From NCBI GenBank assembly GCA_013696695.1, contig JACCYD010000992.1, positions 1-5,099 of the forward strand: a stretch of 5,099 bases of DNA, given 5' to 3'. Both the position numbers and the translations under genes were made by a program. Source of the DNA: Deltaproteobacteria bacterium (GTDB taxonomy: Bacteria > Myxococcota_A > Polyangia > Haliangiales > Haliangiaceae). The notes under the pieces are model-generated. The model saw only the letters and a program-made list of their open reading frames with translations, did not search any database and was not told the DNA's origin. Positions 1 to 5,099 of this stretch are shown piece after piece. Within the stretch, counting starts at the first letter, position 1, and each line of letters begins with the position of its first letter.

Positions 1-619
1 ACCCTGGATCTCGAACGTGTTGCTGATCCCGGCGCATTCGAACCACGTCAACGGCGATGGCGGCAACGCGACTCTCAAGGATCTGTTCGTGCTCCCCGGC
101 AACGAGCGGTGGTTCACCACCCGCTACGGCCAGGTCGCCTTCTTCTCGCTCGACTCGACGTTCAGTGCGAACGACGACGTCGAGAGTGTCGAGGTGCCCT
201 GGCTCGAGAGCAACGCGGCCCTCGCCCACGACGGCGTCGACGATCCCACGTTCGTGATCGCCGCGTGGCACCACCCTGCGTGCTCGTCGCAGTACTGGAC
301 GCGCACCGGCGAGCGCAACTGGGTGCAGGATCACTTCGTGTCGACGTTCCGCGAGGCCGGTGGCGTCGATCTGATCCTCGCGGCACACGACAAGTACTAC
401 GAGCGCAACGAGATCACCGGCGGCATCGTCCACGTGATCACGAACATCGGGAACGTGTCGCCCGAGATTCCGGGCGGCAACCACACGGCGTGCACCGTCA
501 CGGCGACCGATCGGACAACGCAGTCGACCGGGCTCTATACGCTCGATGGCTCGACCCTGTCGGCCTCGATCATCGACGACACCGGCTCCGAGATCGACGC
601 GTTCACGGTTTCGAAGTGA
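1..619 (+). CDS. Purple acid phosphatase-like metallophosphoesterase, C-terminal part (5' truncated)
   Basis: The frame is open at the left edge (first full codon at base 2) and ends at TGA 617-619, giving 205 visible residues. The pattern is that of calcineurin-like/purple acid phosphatase enzymes, which hydrolyse phosphate esters at a two-metal centre and are usually exported. Visible blocks are a Ser-Asn-His segment (Asn14-His15, nt 41-46) where the family has GNH(E/D); [21 protein letters not shown] near the middle; a metal-ligand block AAWHHP (first His at nt 269-271); and [12 protein letters not shown] (nt 374-406) where the family has GHxHxYER. The second His of that last motif is Lys here (nt 392-394), and the Gly before the first His is Ala. 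The N-terminal metal-binding aspartate motifs lie outside the window, as does any signal peptide. The gene ends tail-to-tail with the next, minus-strand gene, overlapping it by 17 bp. The family call is firm; catalytic activity is uncertain because of the altered motif. Confidence 0.85.
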   Translation, partial: PWISNVLLIPAHSNHVNGDGGNATLKDLFVLPGNERWFTTRYGQVAFFSLDSTFSANDDVESVEVPWLESNAALAHDGVDDPTFVIAAWHHPACSSQYWTRTGERNWVQDHFVSTFREAGGVDLILAAHDKYYERNEITGGIVHVITNIGNVSPEIPGGNHTACTVTATDRTTQSTGLYTLDGSTLSASIIDDTGSEIDAFTVSK

Positions 620-863
620 TCGGAGGCTTCACGCTCTCCAGGTGCTCGCCGGGCTCTGGCTCGGGTGCCCACCGGGGTCCGCCGCGGCCGGTGAATCGCT
701 CGTCGGCACCTCGATCGTCGGTTTGATCCTCGGTGTCGTTCGGATCCGCGAGATTGCGGCCTTCGAGCTCGCGCTCCAGCGCCGGATCTCCGGCCACGCG
801 CCCGGCGGTGTAACCGCTTTGCCCGAGGCCGAAGTTCTCGATCGATTGTTTGCGGTCAGGCAT
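603..863 (-). CDS. Small acidic hypothetical protein (86 aa)
   Basis: The ATG at 861-863 opens an 86-residue reading frame ending in TGA at 603-605. I do not recognise the family. The protein is hydrophilic and acidic, with no signal peptide, membrane segment or Cys, so it is probably cytosolic and largely disordered. It contains a short Gly/Tyr stretch (GQSGYTAGR, residues 15-23), an Asp/Glu-rich middle and a Pro/Glu-rich tail (EPEPGE). Coding status is supported by about three quarters G/C at third codon positions (hand count), a balanced composition unlike the Arg-rich shadow frames on the other strand, and its fit between two well-supported plus-strand genes. The Shine-Dalgarno match before the start is weak (GAG about 5 nt upstream). 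Its 3' end overlaps the phosphoesterase stop by 17 bp. Its start faces the esterase gene across a 75-bp gap. The alternative is that the stretch is non-coding. Confidence 0.6.
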   Translation of the reverse strand: MPDRKQSIENFGLGQSGYTAGRVAGDPALERELEGRNLADPNDTEDQTDDRGADERFTGRGGPRWAPEPEPGEHLESVKPPITSKP

Positions 864-938
864 GGCTCTACGCAGTGCAGTTCGCGTGCCGCTGAGCTCA
901 GACTTAACCTGTTTTCATGGAAACGAGTCACACGCTCC
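864..938. promoter_or_regulatory. Divergent intergenic region with two short palindromes
   Basis: This 75-bp gap separates the starts of the small acidic gene (leftward) and the esterase gene (rightward), so promoters for both should lie here. It contains a perfect 10-bp palindrome CTGAGCTCAG (892-901). It also contains a 14-bp near-dyad GTTTTCATGGAAAC (911-924), with 6-bp arms around AT and one mismatched pair. The stretch around 902-925 is more A/T-rich than its surroundings. I see no convincing -35/-10 pair in either direction. The palindromes are visible; a role as repressor or activator sites is inference. Confidence 0.35.
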
Positions 939-2483
939 ATGCGCCGCCTCGTCCTGATTGCTCTGATCGGTTGCGGTAGCTCCGCCGACCCCGTCGATCC
1001 GGACGGCCAACCGCCGTTCGAATGCACTCCGATGGCGACTGCAGCGGTCGAGGTCGTGCTCACCACCGGCGGACCGATCCGCGGCGTGGCCGCCGATGGC
1101 GTGATCGTTTACAAGGGGGTGCCGTATGCGAAGCCGCCCGTCGGCGAGCTACGTTGGGCGCCGCCCGTCGCACTCGAGTGCTCGGCCACCGAGGTCGACG
1201 CCACGGCGTTCGCTGCGCAGTGTCCGCAACTCGAGGCCGGTGCGGTCGTTGGCGACGAAGACTGTCTGCAACTCAACCTGTGGTCGCCCACCACCGCCGG
1301 CGCACACCCGGTGATGGTCTGGATCCACGGCGGCGGCAACGCGCAAGGCAGCGCCGTCGATCCGGTCTACGACGGTCGCCGGCTCGCCGAGGCAGGTGAC
1401 GTCGTGGTCGTCACGATCAACTACCGGCTCGGCCAGCTCGGGTTCCTCGCGGAGCCAACGCTCGGCGATGGCAACTACGGGCTGCTCGATCAGATCGCGG
1501 CGCTCGGGTGGGTGCGCGACAACATCGCGGCGTTCGGCGGCGATCCCGAGAACGTGACGATCTTCGGCGAGTCCGCCGGCGGTCGCGACGTCTGCGCGCT
1601 GGTCGGGACGTCCGCCGCGGCCGGGTTGTTCGATCGCGCGATCGTGCAGAGCGGCGGCTGCATCGGCTTGCCGACGCGCGCCACCGCCGAGGGAACCGCG
1701 GCCGATTACGTCGCGGCGTCGGGCTGCGGCACCCACTCGAACGCCGAGCGCCCCGCGTGTCTGCGTGCCCTCGACGCCGAGACGGCCATTCGCACCGACG
1801 CACCGACGGTGAGCGTGCTCGCGGGCCAGCCGTACCAGCCGATGATCGACGGAGTGCTGCTGACCGATCAGGCAGAGGCCGTGATCGAGGCCGGCGCACA
1901 CAACGCGGTGCCGTTCATGATCGGAGCGAACGCCGACGAGACCAATGCCTCCGCTCCACCGATCCCGAGCGAGCAGGCGTATACCAACGCGGTCAACGCG
2001 CTGCTGCCGCCGGCGTTCGCGAGCGCCGCGCTCGATCATTATCCCGCGGCAGACTTCCCGACGCCGCGCGCCGCGTTCGTGCGACTCACCACCGACGCGC
2101 GTTTCGTGTGCCCGTCGCGCGAGATCGCGAAGGCGGTCGACGCCGCACAGACCTCGCCGGTGTATCGCTACTTGTTCGCGTATCGCCCGACGCTCGCCGG
2201 CGCGGTGCACGGGCTGGACGTGCCATTCGTGTTCGGCACCTTCGACTCGATCATCGTCAACGGCGTGCCCTACATGCCATCGGCCACCGACCTCGCCGTC
2301 TCGGCCCAGTTCCAGGAGCGCTGGACGCGGTTCGCACGCACCGGCGATCCGGGTGGCACGCCCGCGTGGCCCGCGTACACCACCGCCGATGCCACCCTGG
2401 TGATCGCCGCTGACGTGATCACCGTCGACGGGATCCGCACCGCCGACTGCGACTTCTGGGAGCCGTTCTACGACAGCTTGTGA
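939..2483 (+). CDS. Type-B carboxylesterase, predicted lipoprotein
   Basis: This 514-residue alpha/beta-hydrolase belongs to the carboxylesterase type B/cholinesterase family and should hydrolyse carboxylic esters outside the cytoplasm. The N-terminus [12 protein letters not shown] ends in a lipobox (Leu9-Ile-Gly-Cys12), predicting lipid attachment at Cys12. Family blocks are present in order: [15 protein letters not shown] (59-73); Cys95 and EDCLQLNLW (107-115), the usual disulfide pair; oxyanion loop WIHGGG (128-133); [10 protein letters not shown] (161-170); nucleophile elbow GESAG with Ser212; acid Glu334 in GANADE; and His424 in [11 protein letters not shown]. The catalytic triad Ser-Glu-His is intact and the length is normal. 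ATG 939 was chosen because it begins directly at the lipoprotein signal; longer in-frame versions run back across the opposite-strand gene and lack a family match. No good ribosome site precedes it, and the 11-residue signal is unusually short. The 3' end overlaps the SDR gene on the other strand by 16 bp. The natural substrate cannot be read from the sequence. Confidence 0.93.
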   Translation: MRRLVLIALIGCGSSADPVDPDGQPPFECTPMATAAVEVVLTTGGPIRGVAADGVIVYKGVPYAKPPVGELRWAPPVALECSATEVDATAFAAQCPQLEAGAVVGDEDCLQLNLWSPTTAGAHPVMVWIHGGGNAQGSAVDPVYDGRRLAEAGDVVVVTINYRLGQLGFLAEPTLGDGNYGLLDQIAALGWVRDNIAAFGGDPENVTIFGESAGGRDVCALVGTSAAAGLFDRAIVQSGGCIGLPTRATAEGTAADYVAASGCGTHSNAERPACLRALDAETAIRTDAPTVSVLAGQPYQPMIDGVLLTDQAEAVIEAGAHNAVPFMIGANADETNASAPPIPSEQAYTNAVNALLPPAFASAALDHYPAADFPTPRAAFVRLTTDARFVCPSREIAKAVDAAQTSPVYRYLFAYRPTLAGAVHGLDVPFVFGTFDSIIVNGVPYMPSATDLAVSAQFQERWTRFARTGDPGGTPAWPAYTTADATLVIAADVITVDGIRTADCDFWEPFYDSL

Positions 2484-3454
2484 GGCAGTAACTCGCGCTC
2501 GCGCAGCCACGCCACCGTCTTTTGTAAGCCTTCCGCGAGCGGCGTGAACGCCAGGCCGAGCTCGGCGGTCGCGCGCTTCGACGTCGGATACGAATCGACC
2601 TGGAGGAACGCGAGCTGGCCCTTCGGGATCAGCGGCGGGCTGCCGGTGAGCTGGCCCTTCATCGCACCGGCACTCGCGACCACCGAGCATAACCACTTCG
2701 GCAACACGCGCGGCGGTTTGCGATCGATCCCGAGGGCCGCGAGCATGTGCACCGCGAGCTCCTTCAACGTGAAGTAGCGCTCCGACAGGATGTAGCGCGC
2801 TCCGGGCTGCGCCTTCTCGGCGGCAAGCACGTGGCCCTCGCCGACGTCGGGCGCGAACACGATGGGGAAGCCGCCCGGCAACAGCCCCGGCGCCTTGTTG
2901 TTCGCGAGCTTGATCATCAGCTCGTTGACGCCCGGTGAATCCGATGGCGCGGTGCCGTAGACCGCCGACGGATGCAGGAACACCACATCGAGTCCCGAGC
3001 CCGCGACGATCTTGTCGGCGCGCTGCTTCGAACGCTCGTAGTGCGTGCCCTTGGGCAGCGGATCGATCTCGCTCTCGTCGTACGTCTCTCCCGAGCGCCA
3101 CGTGAAGACATCGATCGTGCTCGTCAACACGAAGCGCTTGACGCCTGCCGCACGCGACGCCGCGATCATGTGCTCGGTGCCGCCGGCGTTGATCCGATCG
3201 AACGCGGCGTTGTCCTTCATCCACTGCTCGGGAAAGCCGGCCGCATGAAACACCCAGTCGCACCCGGCGACCGCCTTGCCCAGCGTGTCGGGCACGGTGA
3301 CGTCACCTTCGATCAGCTCGCAGCCCGCGGGCAACAGCCGCTTGCCCTTGTCGAGCGAGCGCACGAGAGCGCGCACCTGATGACCTCGCGCGAGCAATGA
3401 CGTCGCGATCGAGTTGCCCACCATGCCCGTGCCGCCGGTGACCAGGGTCTTCAT
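2468..3454 (-). CDS. NAD(P)-dependent epimerase/dehydratase-like extended SDR
   Basis: This 328-residue cytosolic oxidoreductase is of the extended short-chain dehydrogenase type, resembling dihydroflavonol-4-reductase-like and sugar-epimerase-like proteins. The Rossmann nucleotide loop TGGTGMVG is at residues 6-13. It is followed by Arg29 and Arg32 after the second strand (RALVR), which hints at NADP(H) preference. Other blocks are GD near 50-51, FHAAG (69-73), the catalytic Ser/Thr region TSTIDVF (111-117), YERSK with Tyr139 and Lys143, and the substrate-side block HPSAVYG (161-167). All catalytic residues are present and the length is typical. The start at 3454 is preferred over the in-frame ATG at 3496 because it sits next to the Rossmann strand and has a strong GAGGAAG site just upstream; the earlier start would add 14 residues without family support. 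The gene converges on the esterase (16-bp overlap) and diverges from the repeat lipoprotein. The substrate is unknown, and family members act on many alcohols, ketones and nucleotide sugars. Confidence 0.93.
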   Translation of the reverse strand: MKTLVTGGTGMVGNSIATSLLARGHQVRALVRSLDKGKRLLPAGCELIEGDVTVPDTLGKAVAGCDWVFHAAGFPEQWMKDNAAFDRINAGGTEHMIAASRAAGVKRFVLTSTIDVFTWRSGETYDESEIDPLPKGTHYERSKQRADKIVAGSGLDVVFLHPSAVYGTAPSDSPGVNELMIKLANNKAPGLLPGGFPIVFAPDVGEGHVLAAEKAQPGARYILSERYFTLKELAVHMLAALGIDRKPPRVLPKWLCSVVASAGAMKGQLTGSPPLIPKGQLAFLQVDSYPTSKRATAELGLAFTPLAEGLQKTVAWLRERELLPHKLS

Positions 3455-3456
3455 CG

Positions 3457-3463
3457 CTTCCTC
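3457..3463 (-). promoter_or_regulatory. Ribosome binding site of the SDR gene
   Basis: On the minus strand the sequence GAGGAAG lies just before the ATG at 3452-3454, with five bases between GAGG and the start codon. It is the best Shine-Dalgarno match in the window, and it decides the start in favour of the 328-residue form over the 342-residue form. Confidence 0.75.
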
Positions 3464-3664
3464 AGGGCCGGTGATCAACGCGTCGGTCTCGCTCAAGAGC
3501 TCGAAGCCTACCCATTGATGGGAGCGTCGCGAGTCGCGCGCGCATCTATCGGACCGCGCGATCTGTGACGGACGAGCCCGATCTGACGCCGTCGCGCTTG
3601 ACGAACACGATGAATGAGCCTCGCCCCTATCGGCAACGCTGGAGATCCCATAAAACCGCTGCCA
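3464..3664. promoter_or_regulatory. Divergent intergenic region between SDR and repeat lipoprotein
   Basis: About 200 bases lie between the SDR ribosome site and the lipoprotein start, and promoters for both genes should lie here. Visible elements are a 12-bp dyad CCCATTGATGGG (3511-3522, 5-bp arms around TG) and a short inverted repeat CGCGAGTCGCG shortly after it. There is also a TTGACG (3598-3603) that resembles a -35 box but has no good -10 box at normal spacing, and an A/T-rich CATAAAA (3649-3655) ten bases before the lipoprotein ATG. Open frames crossing this region are Arg/Pro-rich shadows. The promoter positions are not resolved. Confidence 0.35.
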
Positions 3665-4471
3665 ATGAAGAATCTATCGATCGGATTGGTTGCGGCCCTC
3701 TCGCTCATCTCTGTGGCGGGCTGCAAGAAAAAGGGCGGCGCTGCGGGCGAGGCGATGGCGAAGATGGAGGAGTTCTCCAAGGCCATGTGCGACTGCAAGG
3801 ACAAGGCGTGCGCCGACAAGGTCAACGCCGACATGTCCAAGTGGGGCACCGAGATGGCCAAGAGCGCCGGTGCCAAATCCGACGACAAGCCGGATCCCGA
3901 GATGGCCAAGAAGTCAGCCGACGTCATGACCAAGTACACCGAGTGCATGACCAAGATGATGATGGCCGGCGCTGGTACTGGTGTTGACATGGGCGCCAAG
4001 GCCGGCGACATGGCGAAGGCCGGCGACGACATGGCGAAGGCCGGCAGCGACATGGCGAAGGCCGGCGGCGACATGGCGAAGGCCGGCGGCGACGCGATGC
4101 CCGAGGACGTCACCCCCAACGCGGTGACCATCGAGTTCACCGGCAAGTACAAGGCGGGTGACGCCCCGGGCGACGAGTGGCCGGTGATGAAGGTCACCAA
4201 CAACTCGAAGCGGAAGCTTTTCTTCCTCAAGTCCGTCCATTACTTCTACGACAAGGACGGGAAGCAGCTCGGACGCACGTTCGCCGAGATGACCATGGGC
4301 GCGATCGAACCCGGAAAGTCGGAGGAGAAAGCGTTCGGCGAGTCGAAGGCGAAGCAGCCGAAGGGCACCGAGAAGATCCAGGTCGTGTTCGTCGGCGGCA
4401 ACTTCTTCGACAAGATCGAGTGGAAGGGCGACGAGAAGGCCCTCGCCCCCGATACCCGCGCGATGAAGTAA
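3665..4471 (+). CDS. Repeat-containing lipoprotein with Cys-patterned helical region
   Basis: This predicted 268-residue lipoprotein has signal MKNLSIGLVAALSLISVAGC with lipobox Val17-Ala-Gly-Cys20, followed by KKK. Residues 25-100 are Lys/Met/Ala-rich and probably helical, with a CDCKDKAC cluster (Cys42, Cys44, Cys49) and a lone Cys94. Similar Cys-x-Cys-x4-Cys helical segments occur, from memory, in other myxobacterial exported proteins of unknown function; this is not checked. Residues 111-144 are a tandem repeat of AKAGxDM units. From about residue 150 a beta-rich domain follows, with VTNNSKRKLFFLKSVHYFYD and a later EPGKSEE, resembling FxLYD-like or other small Ig-like lipoprotein domains that carry a 'v-t-N-n-S ... 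yyDkdG ... l-p-G' pattern. The function is unknown; an envelope binding or scaffold role is only inference. The start at 3665 is chosen for the signal peptide; an in-frame ATG at 3614 would bury it behind 17 residues. No ribosome site lies at normal distance. Confidence 0.85.
   Translation: MKNLSIGLVAALSLISVAGCKKKGGAAGEAMAKMEEFSKAMCDCKDKACADKVNADMSKWGTEMAKSAGAKSDDKPDPEMAKKSADVMTKYTECMTKMMMAGAGTGVDMGAKAGDMAKAGDDMAKAGSDMAKAGGDMAKAGGDAMPEDVTPNAVTIEFTGKYKAGDAPGDEWPVMKVTNNSKRKLFFLKSVHYFYDKDGKQLGRTFAEMTMGAIEPGKSEEKAFGESKAKQPKGTEKIQVVFVGGNFFDKIEWKGDEKALAPDTRAMK
3995..4096 (+). repeat. Tandem 21-bp repeat encoding AKAGxDM
   Basis: Four consecutive 21-bp units start at 4013, 4034, 4055 and 4076, preceded by an 18-bp partial unit at 3995 that lacks one codon. 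The first three full units differ from one another only at the fifth codon (Asp, Ser, Gly); the last also differs in its final codon. They encode AKAGDDM, AKAGSDM, AKAGGDM and AKAGGDA inside the lipoprotein, linking its helical Cys region to its beta domain. The array keeps frame, so gain or loss of units would change linker length only. The near-identity at the DNA level, including synonymous positions, points to recent duplication. Confidence 0.95.
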
Positions 4472-4476
4472 AGCCT

Positions 4477-4507
4477 CGGCCCTCTAACGAGCGGCTCGAT
4501 CGGGCCG
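4477..4507. terminator. Nested dyad between convergent genes, possible two-way terminator
   Basis: An outer 6-bp perfect stem CGGCCC (4477-4482) / GGGCCG (4502-4507) encloses an inner 4-bp stem CGAG (4488-4491) / CTCG (4495-4498) with a CGG loop. It fills almost all of the 38-bp gap between the lipoprotein stop and the stop of the opposite-strand ice-binding-like gene. There is no T-run on either side, so if it terminates transcription it would act as a weak or non-canonical intrinsic terminator. The position supports the role; the structure is modest. Confidence 0.4.
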
Positions 4508-4509
4508 CA

Positions 4510-5099
4510 TCACAGCGGCGGAAGCGTGATCGTGTTCGACAGCAGCGTGATCGTGCCGTCACTGCACAGCAGGCGACCGACTACCGTGGAGTCAGTGCCA
4601 ACGCTGTTCGATGCACGGGCCAGGACCGTTCCCTGAAAGCTGACCTCGGTGCCGAGCGTCGATGATGCGGAGATTGCCCAGAACACGTTCTTGGCGCGAG
4701 CACCGTTGATCAGCAAGACCTGGGCATTGTTGTTCACGGTCAACGACGAACCGACCTGGAAGATCCACACGGCATTGTCATCACCCTGCCCGTCGAGCGT
4801 GACGGTCCCGCCGACGGCAATGCTCATCGTCGAGCCCGACTTGTAGACGCCCGGTGCGAGGATCATCCCGGTGATGTCGTTGACCGTCCTGTTCGAGGGA
4901 CGCCCAGCAGCCTCGGTGGACGCGCTAACCAGATCCGCCTTCGCTTGCGCTGCCGCGGCGTCGTTGACGTGCAAGGTTCCGGTGATCACCGGATTGGTGG
5001 CGGTGCACGGAACGCCATCGCCGATGCAGGTTCCGGTCGGGCTCAGTCCGACGTCACCGCCCAACGTCGTGGTGCCACTCGCGTTGGAGTTCGTCAGGC
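4510..5099 (-). CDS. DUF3494-type ice-binding-like protein, C-terminal part (5' truncated)
   Basis: The minus-strand frame ends at TGA (4510-4512) and stays open to the right edge, giving 195 full residues. A TTG at 5062-5064 is not a credible start because the family pattern continues upstream of it (LTNSNASGTTTLGGDVGLSP). The sequence follows the DUF3494 ice-binding fold, a secreted right-handed beta-solenoid with a flanking helix: TLGGDVGLSP (11-20); ITGTLHVNDAAAAQAKADL, the family's helix-leading block; LAPGVYKSG (80-88); TLDGQGDDNAVWIFQVGS (100-117); ARAKNVFW (133-140); TLGTEVSFQGTVLA; and a final SNTITLPPL. Characterised members bind ice crystals; others are only annotated by similarity. 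Cys24 and Cys31 sit in a loop after LSP and could form a disulfide, and a third Cys lies near residue 178. The signal peptide and first strands are outside the window. No C-terminal anchor or sorting motif is visible, so release or simple secretion is likely. Actual ice binding is not shown. Confidence 0.88.
   Translation of the reverse strand, partial: LTNSNASGTTTLGGDVGLSPTGTCIGDGVPCTATNPVITGTLHVNDAAAAQAKADLVSASTEAAGRPSNRTVNDITGMILAPGVYKSGSTMSIAVGGTVTLDGQGDDNAVWIFQVGSSLTVNNNAQVLLINGARAKNVFWAISASSTLGTEVSFQGTVLARASNSVGTDSTVVGRLLCSDGTITLLSNTITLPPL

Noticed and set aside
109..726. Plus-strand 205-codon frame over the phosphoesterase
   Set aside because: It is Arg/His-rich and lies in another frame of a gene with clear family motifs, so it is a shadow.
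546..938. N-terminal extension of the esterase frame back to 546
   Set aside because: The added residues are Arg/Ser-rich, match no esterase, overlap the phosphoesterase end and the small minus-strand gene, and would block the lipoprotein signal starting at 939.
1149..3263. A 704-codon open frame on the minus strand
   Set aside because: It runs antisense through the esterase and out of frame through the SDR gene. Its Arg-rich composition has no family pattern, and both overlapped genes have intact catalytic motifs. It is a GC-rich shadow.
3455..3496. Longer SDR form starting at 3496
   Set aside because: The added 14 residues precede the Rossmann strand without family support, and the strong ribosome site lies before the ATG at 3454.
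3598..3630. A sigma-70 promoter with TTGACG as its -35 box
   Set aside because: No acceptable -10 box lies 16-18 bases downstream, where the sequence is GC-rich.
3508..4230. Minus-strand 240-codon frame with PAFAMS repeats
   Set aside because: The repeats are the antisense reading of the 21-bp array in the lipoprotein. There is no ribosome site or family match, and the plus strand has a clear lipoprotein signal.
4177..4665. Plus-strand 162-codon frame crossing the end of the lipoprotein
   Set aside because: It is an Arg-rich shadow that crosses both the lipoprotein and the antisense of the ice-binding-like gene.
5062..5064. TTG as the start of the ice-binding-like protein
   Set aside because: The frame remains open upstream and continues the family pattern, so the gene is cut by the window edge rather than starting here.

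Overview
The window is GC-rich with G/C-heavy third codon positions. It holds six protein genes, two of them cut by the window edges, and no RNA genes, mobile elements or CRISPR. The short lipoprotein signals ending in G-C, the lysine-rich Cys-patterned lipoprotein and the overall style suggest a myxobacterium-like soil or sediment bacterium (Myxococcota, perhaps the Haliangiales/Kofleriaceae side). This taxonomic reading is an inference from style, not a marker gene.

Layout, left to right: (1) the C-terminal two-thirds or so of a purple-acid-phosphatase-like metallophosphoesterase (+, to 619); (2) a small, acidic, unrecognised 86-residue protein (-, 603-863); (3) a 514-residue type-B carboxylesterase with a lipoprotein signal and complete catalytic triad (+, 939-2483); (4) a 328-residue extended SDR / NAD-dependent epimerase-dehydratase (-, 2468-3454); (5) a 268-residue lipoprotein with a Cys-patterned helical region, a 7-residue tandem repeat and a C-terminal beta domain (+, 3665-4471); (6) the C-terminal 195 residues of a DUF3494-type ice-binding-like protein (-, 4510 to the right edge).

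The genes alternate strand at every step (+ - + - + -), so none shares a co-directional operon with its neighbour here. Two of the three convergent junctions overlap through the stop codons (17 and 16 bp). The third is separated by a 38-bp gap holding a nested dyad that may act as a two-way terminator. The divergent gaps (864-938 and 3455-3664) hold short palindromes that could be operators.

Two of the six products carry visible lipoprotein signals (esterase, repeat lipoprotein), and two more belong to families usually exported (phosphoesterase, ice-binding protein). The theme is therefore cell-envelope or secreted proteins, with one cytosolic oxidoreductase. I see no shared pathway and no clear new multi-gene system. 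The points most worth a second look are the His-to-Lys change in the phosphoesterase metal motif, the orphan small acidic protein, the near-identical 21-bp repeats in the lipoprotein, and the ice-binding-like protein with an added Cys pair.
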